This document shows positions 61,599 to 64,000 of a stretch of DNA of 64,000 nt, piece by piece. The notes under the pieces are model-generated. The model saw only the letters and a list, made by a program, of their open reading frames with translations. It did no database searches and had not been told where the DNA came from. The translations under genes and the position numbers were made by a program. Each line of letters begins with the position of its first letter. Position 1 is the first letter of the stretch. The stretch comes from Halovulum marinum (lineage in GTDB: Bacteria; Pseudomonadota; Alphaproteobacteria; Rhodobacterales; Rhodobacteraceae), in the NCBI RefSeq assembly GCF_009697225.1, contig NZ_WIND01000019.1:1-64000 (forward strand), read 5' to 3'.

Positions 61599-62355
61599 CC
61601 GACGTCCGCCCCGGCGCGTCTTCCTGGATGTCCTCCGCCGCGTCCTTGCGGCCCCGGAACCCGGTCGCCAGCACGAATTTCTCCGAGCTGTCCGAGCGGC
61701 TGGCCGGCGGCTTGACGTGCTTCACGCTGGCATAGTCGCGCTTGAGCTGCTGCAGCAGCTCGCCCTCGGCGCCGCCGGCCAGCACCTTGGCGACGAAGGT
61801 GCCGCCGGGCACCAGGATGTCGCGGGCCAGCGCCGCCGCCGCCTCGCACAGCGCGATGATCCGCAGATGGTCGGTCCGCTTGTGCCCCGAGCTGGCGGCG
61901 GCCATGTCCGACATCACCACGTCCGCCGGGCCGTCCAGCCAGTCCTTGATCCGCGCCTCGGCGCCCTCGTCGAGGAAGTCGAGCACGTGGAACTCGGCCC
62001 CGGCCAGTGCCTCGATCTCCTGCAGATCGATGCCGAGCACGCGGCCCACGGCCTTGCCCTTCTTCTCGCCCAGGGCGTTGACCCGTTTCACCGCGACCTG
62101 CGCCCAGCCGCCGGGCGCGGCGCCCAGGTCGACCACCCGCGCGCCGGGTACCAGAAACCGCGCCTTGTCGTCGATCTCCTGGATCTTGTAGGCCGCCCGG
62201 CCGCGGAACCCCTCGCGCTTGGCGCGCTGCACATAGGGATCGTTCAGTTGCCGCTCCAGCCAGCGGACCGAGCTGATCCGCCGCCCGCGCGCGCTCTTGA
62301 CCCGCACCTTCAGGTCGCGCTGGCCGCGGCCCGAACCGCGTCTTTCGTCCGCCAT
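61591..62355 (-). CDS. rlmE: 23S rRNA U2552 2'-O-methyltransferase RlmE
   Basis: RlmE (RrmJ/FtsJ) methylates the ribose of U2552 in 23S rRNA, a late step of 50S assembly. The 254-residue protein has the SAM motif [15 protein letters not shown] and the catalytic K-D-K-E set, visible as the lysine in RAAYKIQEI, aspartate in VMSDMAA, lysine in FVAKVLAGG and a glutamate near [12 protein letters not shown]. It lies 4 bp after ppx/gppA. Its last codons sit inside a 16-bp tandem repeat, so the exact C-terminus may vary among strains. Confidence 0.95.
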   Translation of the reverse strand: MADERRGSGRGQRDLKVRVKSARGRRISSVRWLERQLNDPYVQRAKREGFRGRAAYKIQEIDDKARFLVPGARVVDLGAAPGGWAQVAVKRVNALGEKKGKAVGRVLGIDLQEIEALAGAEFHVLDFLDEGAEARIKDWLDGPADVVMSDMAAASSGHKRTDHLRIIALCEAAAALARDILVPGGTFVAKVLAGGAEGELLQQLKRDYASVKHVKPPASRSDSSEKFVLATGFRGRKDAAEDIQEDAPGRTSAP

Positions 62356-62359
62356 CGTC

Positions 62360-63490
62360 CTATTCTCCCCGCGTGTGCAGCGCGCCGCGCCCGCTCATCA
62401 TCGACAGCAACATGCCCTCGCGCAGCCCCCGGTCGGCGACGCCCAGCCGGTCGGTCGGCCAGATCCGCAGCAGCGTCTGCAGGATCGCCGCGCCCGAGAC
62501 GATCAGCTCGGCCCGGTCCTTGCCGATCGACGGATCGCTGCGCCGGCCCTCGGGCCCCAGCGCCATCAGCCGGCCGATCACCTTCTCGATCTGCCGCTCG
62601 GTCAGGGTCAGCCCGTCGACCTTCTTGCGGTCGTAGCGGCGCAGCCCCAGGTGCGCCGAGGCGACCGTGGTCACGGTGCCCGAGGTGCCGATCATCTGGA
62701 AGCCGGATACGCCCTCGAGCACGTCGAGATCGACATAGGGCGCGAACTTGGCCAGGTGCTCCTCGAAGTACCAGCTCATCAGCGCGAAGCGCGCGCTCTC
62801 GTCCTCGACGTCGTCGAACCGCTCGTGCAGGGTGGCGACGCCCAGCGGCACCGAGATGAAATCGACGATCCGCGCCTGCCCCGGCGCATGGCCGTTGCGG
62901 ACGCGGTTGCGGATGTCCAGCCGCATCACCGCCTCCACCCGCTCGGCGCCGGGCACGCCGGTCAGGTCGATCCAGACCAGCTCGGTCGAGCCGCCGCCGA
63001 TGTCGAACACCATCACGTGTTCCGATTCCACCGACACCAGCGGCGCGCACGAGATCACCGCCAGCCGCGCCTCTTCCTCGGGGCGGATCAGCTCCAGCTG
63101 CAGCCCGGTGCGCTTCTTCACCTGCGCCAGGAAGCTCTTGCCGTTGAGCGCGCGGCGGCAGGCCTCGGTCGCGACCAGCCGCGCGTGCTGCACCTCCAGC
63201 TTGCGCAGCTTGCTGGCGCAGACCTGCAGCGCGCGGATGGTGCGCTCGATCGACGGGCGGGACAGGTGGCCGGTACGCTCCAGGTCGGCGCCCAGCCGGA
63301 CGGACTTCGCGAACGCGTCGACGATGCGGAATTGCGCGCCGTTCGGAGCGGCGATCAACATGCGGCACGAGTTCGTGCCAAGGTCCAGCGCAGCGTACAG
63401 CTCGCCGGATGCCTGCGCAGGCGGGCGCGGCCCGCAACCGCGGGCCTGCTTGGGTTTTTCCTGCGCAGGAACGTGCGTTCTCTGCGCCAT
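62360..63490 (-). CDS. Exopolyphosphatase / guanosine pentaphosphatase family protein
   Basis: A 376-residue member of the Ppx/GppA phosphatase family, acting on polyphosphate or pppGpp. The two ASKHA phosphate loops are [14 protein letters not shown] (near residue 35) and [13 protein letters not shown]. It lacks the C-terminal HD domain of long Ppx enzymes, as is usual for the short form in alphaproteobacteria. The ATG at 63490 is used; the frame extends to a GTG at 63544. Its 3' end is 4 bp from rlmE, so the two genes are an operon. Confidence 0.9.
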   Translation of the reverse strand: MAQRTHVPAQEKPKQARGCGPRPPAQASGELYAALDLGTNSCRMLIAAPNGAQFRIVDAFAKSVRLGADLERTGHLSRPSIERTIRALQVCASKLRKLEVQHARLVATEACRRALNGKSFLAQVKKRTGLQLELIRPEEEARLAVISCAPLVSVESEHVMVFDIGGGSTELVWIDLTGVPGAERVEAVMRLDIRNRVRNGHAPGQARIVDFISVPLGVATLHERFDDVEDESARFALMSWYFEEHLAKFAPYVDLDVLEGVSGFQMIGTSGTVTTVASAHLGLRRYDRKKVDGLTLTERQIEKVIGRLMALGPEGRRSDPSIGKDRAELIVSGAAILQTLLRIWPTDRLGVADRGLREGMLLSMMSGRGALHTRGE

Positions 63491-63599
63491 TGTGTAGCCA
63501 ATCGGTAGATCGCGGCCCACATGGCCGCAATCATTTGAGATCACGCTACAGCATGCACGCGCCGGCGCGCAAGCGCCGCGGCGCGACGGCAGCCGGGCG

Positions 63600-64000
63600 T
63601 CAGGCGGCGCCGGTGCCCGCGGCCATGCCCAGCGGCTTCGGCTCGCAGCCCAGGGCGCGGCAGATGTCGTAGGTCAGGTCGGGCTTGTTCAGGGTGTAGA
63701 AATGCAGGTGCTCCACCCCCTCGCGCAGCAGCAGGTCGCACTGCTCGGTGGCGATCGAGGCGGCCAGCAGCAGCGCGTCCTGCTCGGTCGCGGCGTTGCC
63801 GAAGGCGGTCTCCATCCACTGCGGCACGTTGGTGCCGCAGGCGCGGGCGAAGCGGGCCATGCGGGTGAAGTTCTCGATCGGCAGGATGCCGGGCACGATC
63901 GGCGCGGCGATCCCGGCCGCGGCGGCGCGGTCGCGGAAGCGGCGGAAGTGGTCGATCTCGAAGAAGAACTGGGTGATCGCCCGGTCCGCGCCGGCGTCCA
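63600..64000 (-). CDS. metF: Methylenetetrahydrofolate reductase, C-terminal part (cut by window edge)
   Basis: The last 132 residues of MetF, the FAD enzyme that reduces 5,10-methylene-THF to 5-methyl-THF, the methyl donor for methionine synthesis. Visible are AITQFFFEIDHFRRFRDR, IVPGILPIENF, the IATEQCDLLLREGVEHLHFYTLNKPDLTYDICRALG block and the stop at 63600. The start lies beyond the right edge. It would supply the methyl group used by the corrinoid parts near 4.7-9.2 kb if those form a methionine synthase. Confidence 0.95.
   Translation of the reverse strand, partial: DAGADRAITQFFFEIDHFRRFRDRAAAAGIAAPIVPGILPIENFTRMARFARACGTNVPQWMETAFGNAATEQDALLLAASIATEQCDLLLREGVEHLHFYTLNKPDLTYDICRALGCEPKPLGMAAGTGAA

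Overview
The window is one contiguous piece of a very G+C-rich alphaproteobacterial chromosome, almost certainly from the Rhodobacterales (Rhodobacteraceae/Paracoccaceae). The evidence is gene content and order: dusB(nifR3)-ntrB-ntrC-ntrY-ntrX-trkA-trkH-hfq-hflX on one strand, a fused ispDF, an F1-ATPase zeta subunit (DUF1476) divergent from purC, a GTTC-N7-GTTC SOS box before recA, CckA, and an NtrC lacking the GAFTGA loop as known from Rhodobacter capsulatus. Nearly all of the DNA is coding. No rRNA, tRNA, CRISPR array, insertion sequence or prophage was seen.

Layout. 1-9.2 kb: a TRAP solute-binding protein, a degenerate kinase-like ATPase domain protein, RNase D, a lipoprotein, sufE, and a set of stand-alone corrinoid one-carbon parts (homocysteine methyltransferase, corrinoid protein, DUF1638) interleaved with a radical SAM protein and an aspartyl-hydroxylase-like protein. 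9.2-12.4 kb: dctD/dctB two-component pair. 12.4-17.7 kb: purine genes purC-purS-(zinc alcohol dehydrogenase)-purQ, the F1 zeta subunit, sodC and purB. 17.7-27.7 kb: DUF6314, bioY, two divergent Tat-exported peptide-type binding proteins, OsmC, DUF2189 and a dppB-dppC-dppDF permease operon. 27.9-40.7 kb: miaA convergent with the nine-gene ntr/trk/hfq/hflX block. 40.8-47.1 kb: ispDF-pgpA-cinA, thioesterase, ctaA, trmJ, tfoX-like and icd. 47.3-48.3 kb: a divergent pair of genes with visibly lower G+C (likely acquired). 48.6-55.2 kb: SMR efflux, a membrane protein, two DUF1330 genes, alaS, SOS-controlled recA and a sulfotransferase. 55.2-64 kb: a repeat-bearing intergenic stretch, cckA, rsmB, guaB, a second sulfotransferase, rlmE, ppx/gppA and the 3' end of metF.

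Functionally the window joins purine synthesis (purCSQB, guaB), nitrogen and potassium control, translation and RNA modification (alaS, miaA, dusB, trmJ, rsmB, rlmE, rnd, hfq) and methionine/one-carbon chemistry. The points most worth a second look are the dispersed B12-dependent methionine-synthase parts; three NtrC-type regulators that all lack GAFTGA, one (DctD) also with an altered Walker B; an alcohol dehydrogenase wedged between purS and purQ; a kinase-like protein without an evident phosphoacceptor histidine; and several short tandem repeats (three with a 12-bp period) in intergenic DNA.
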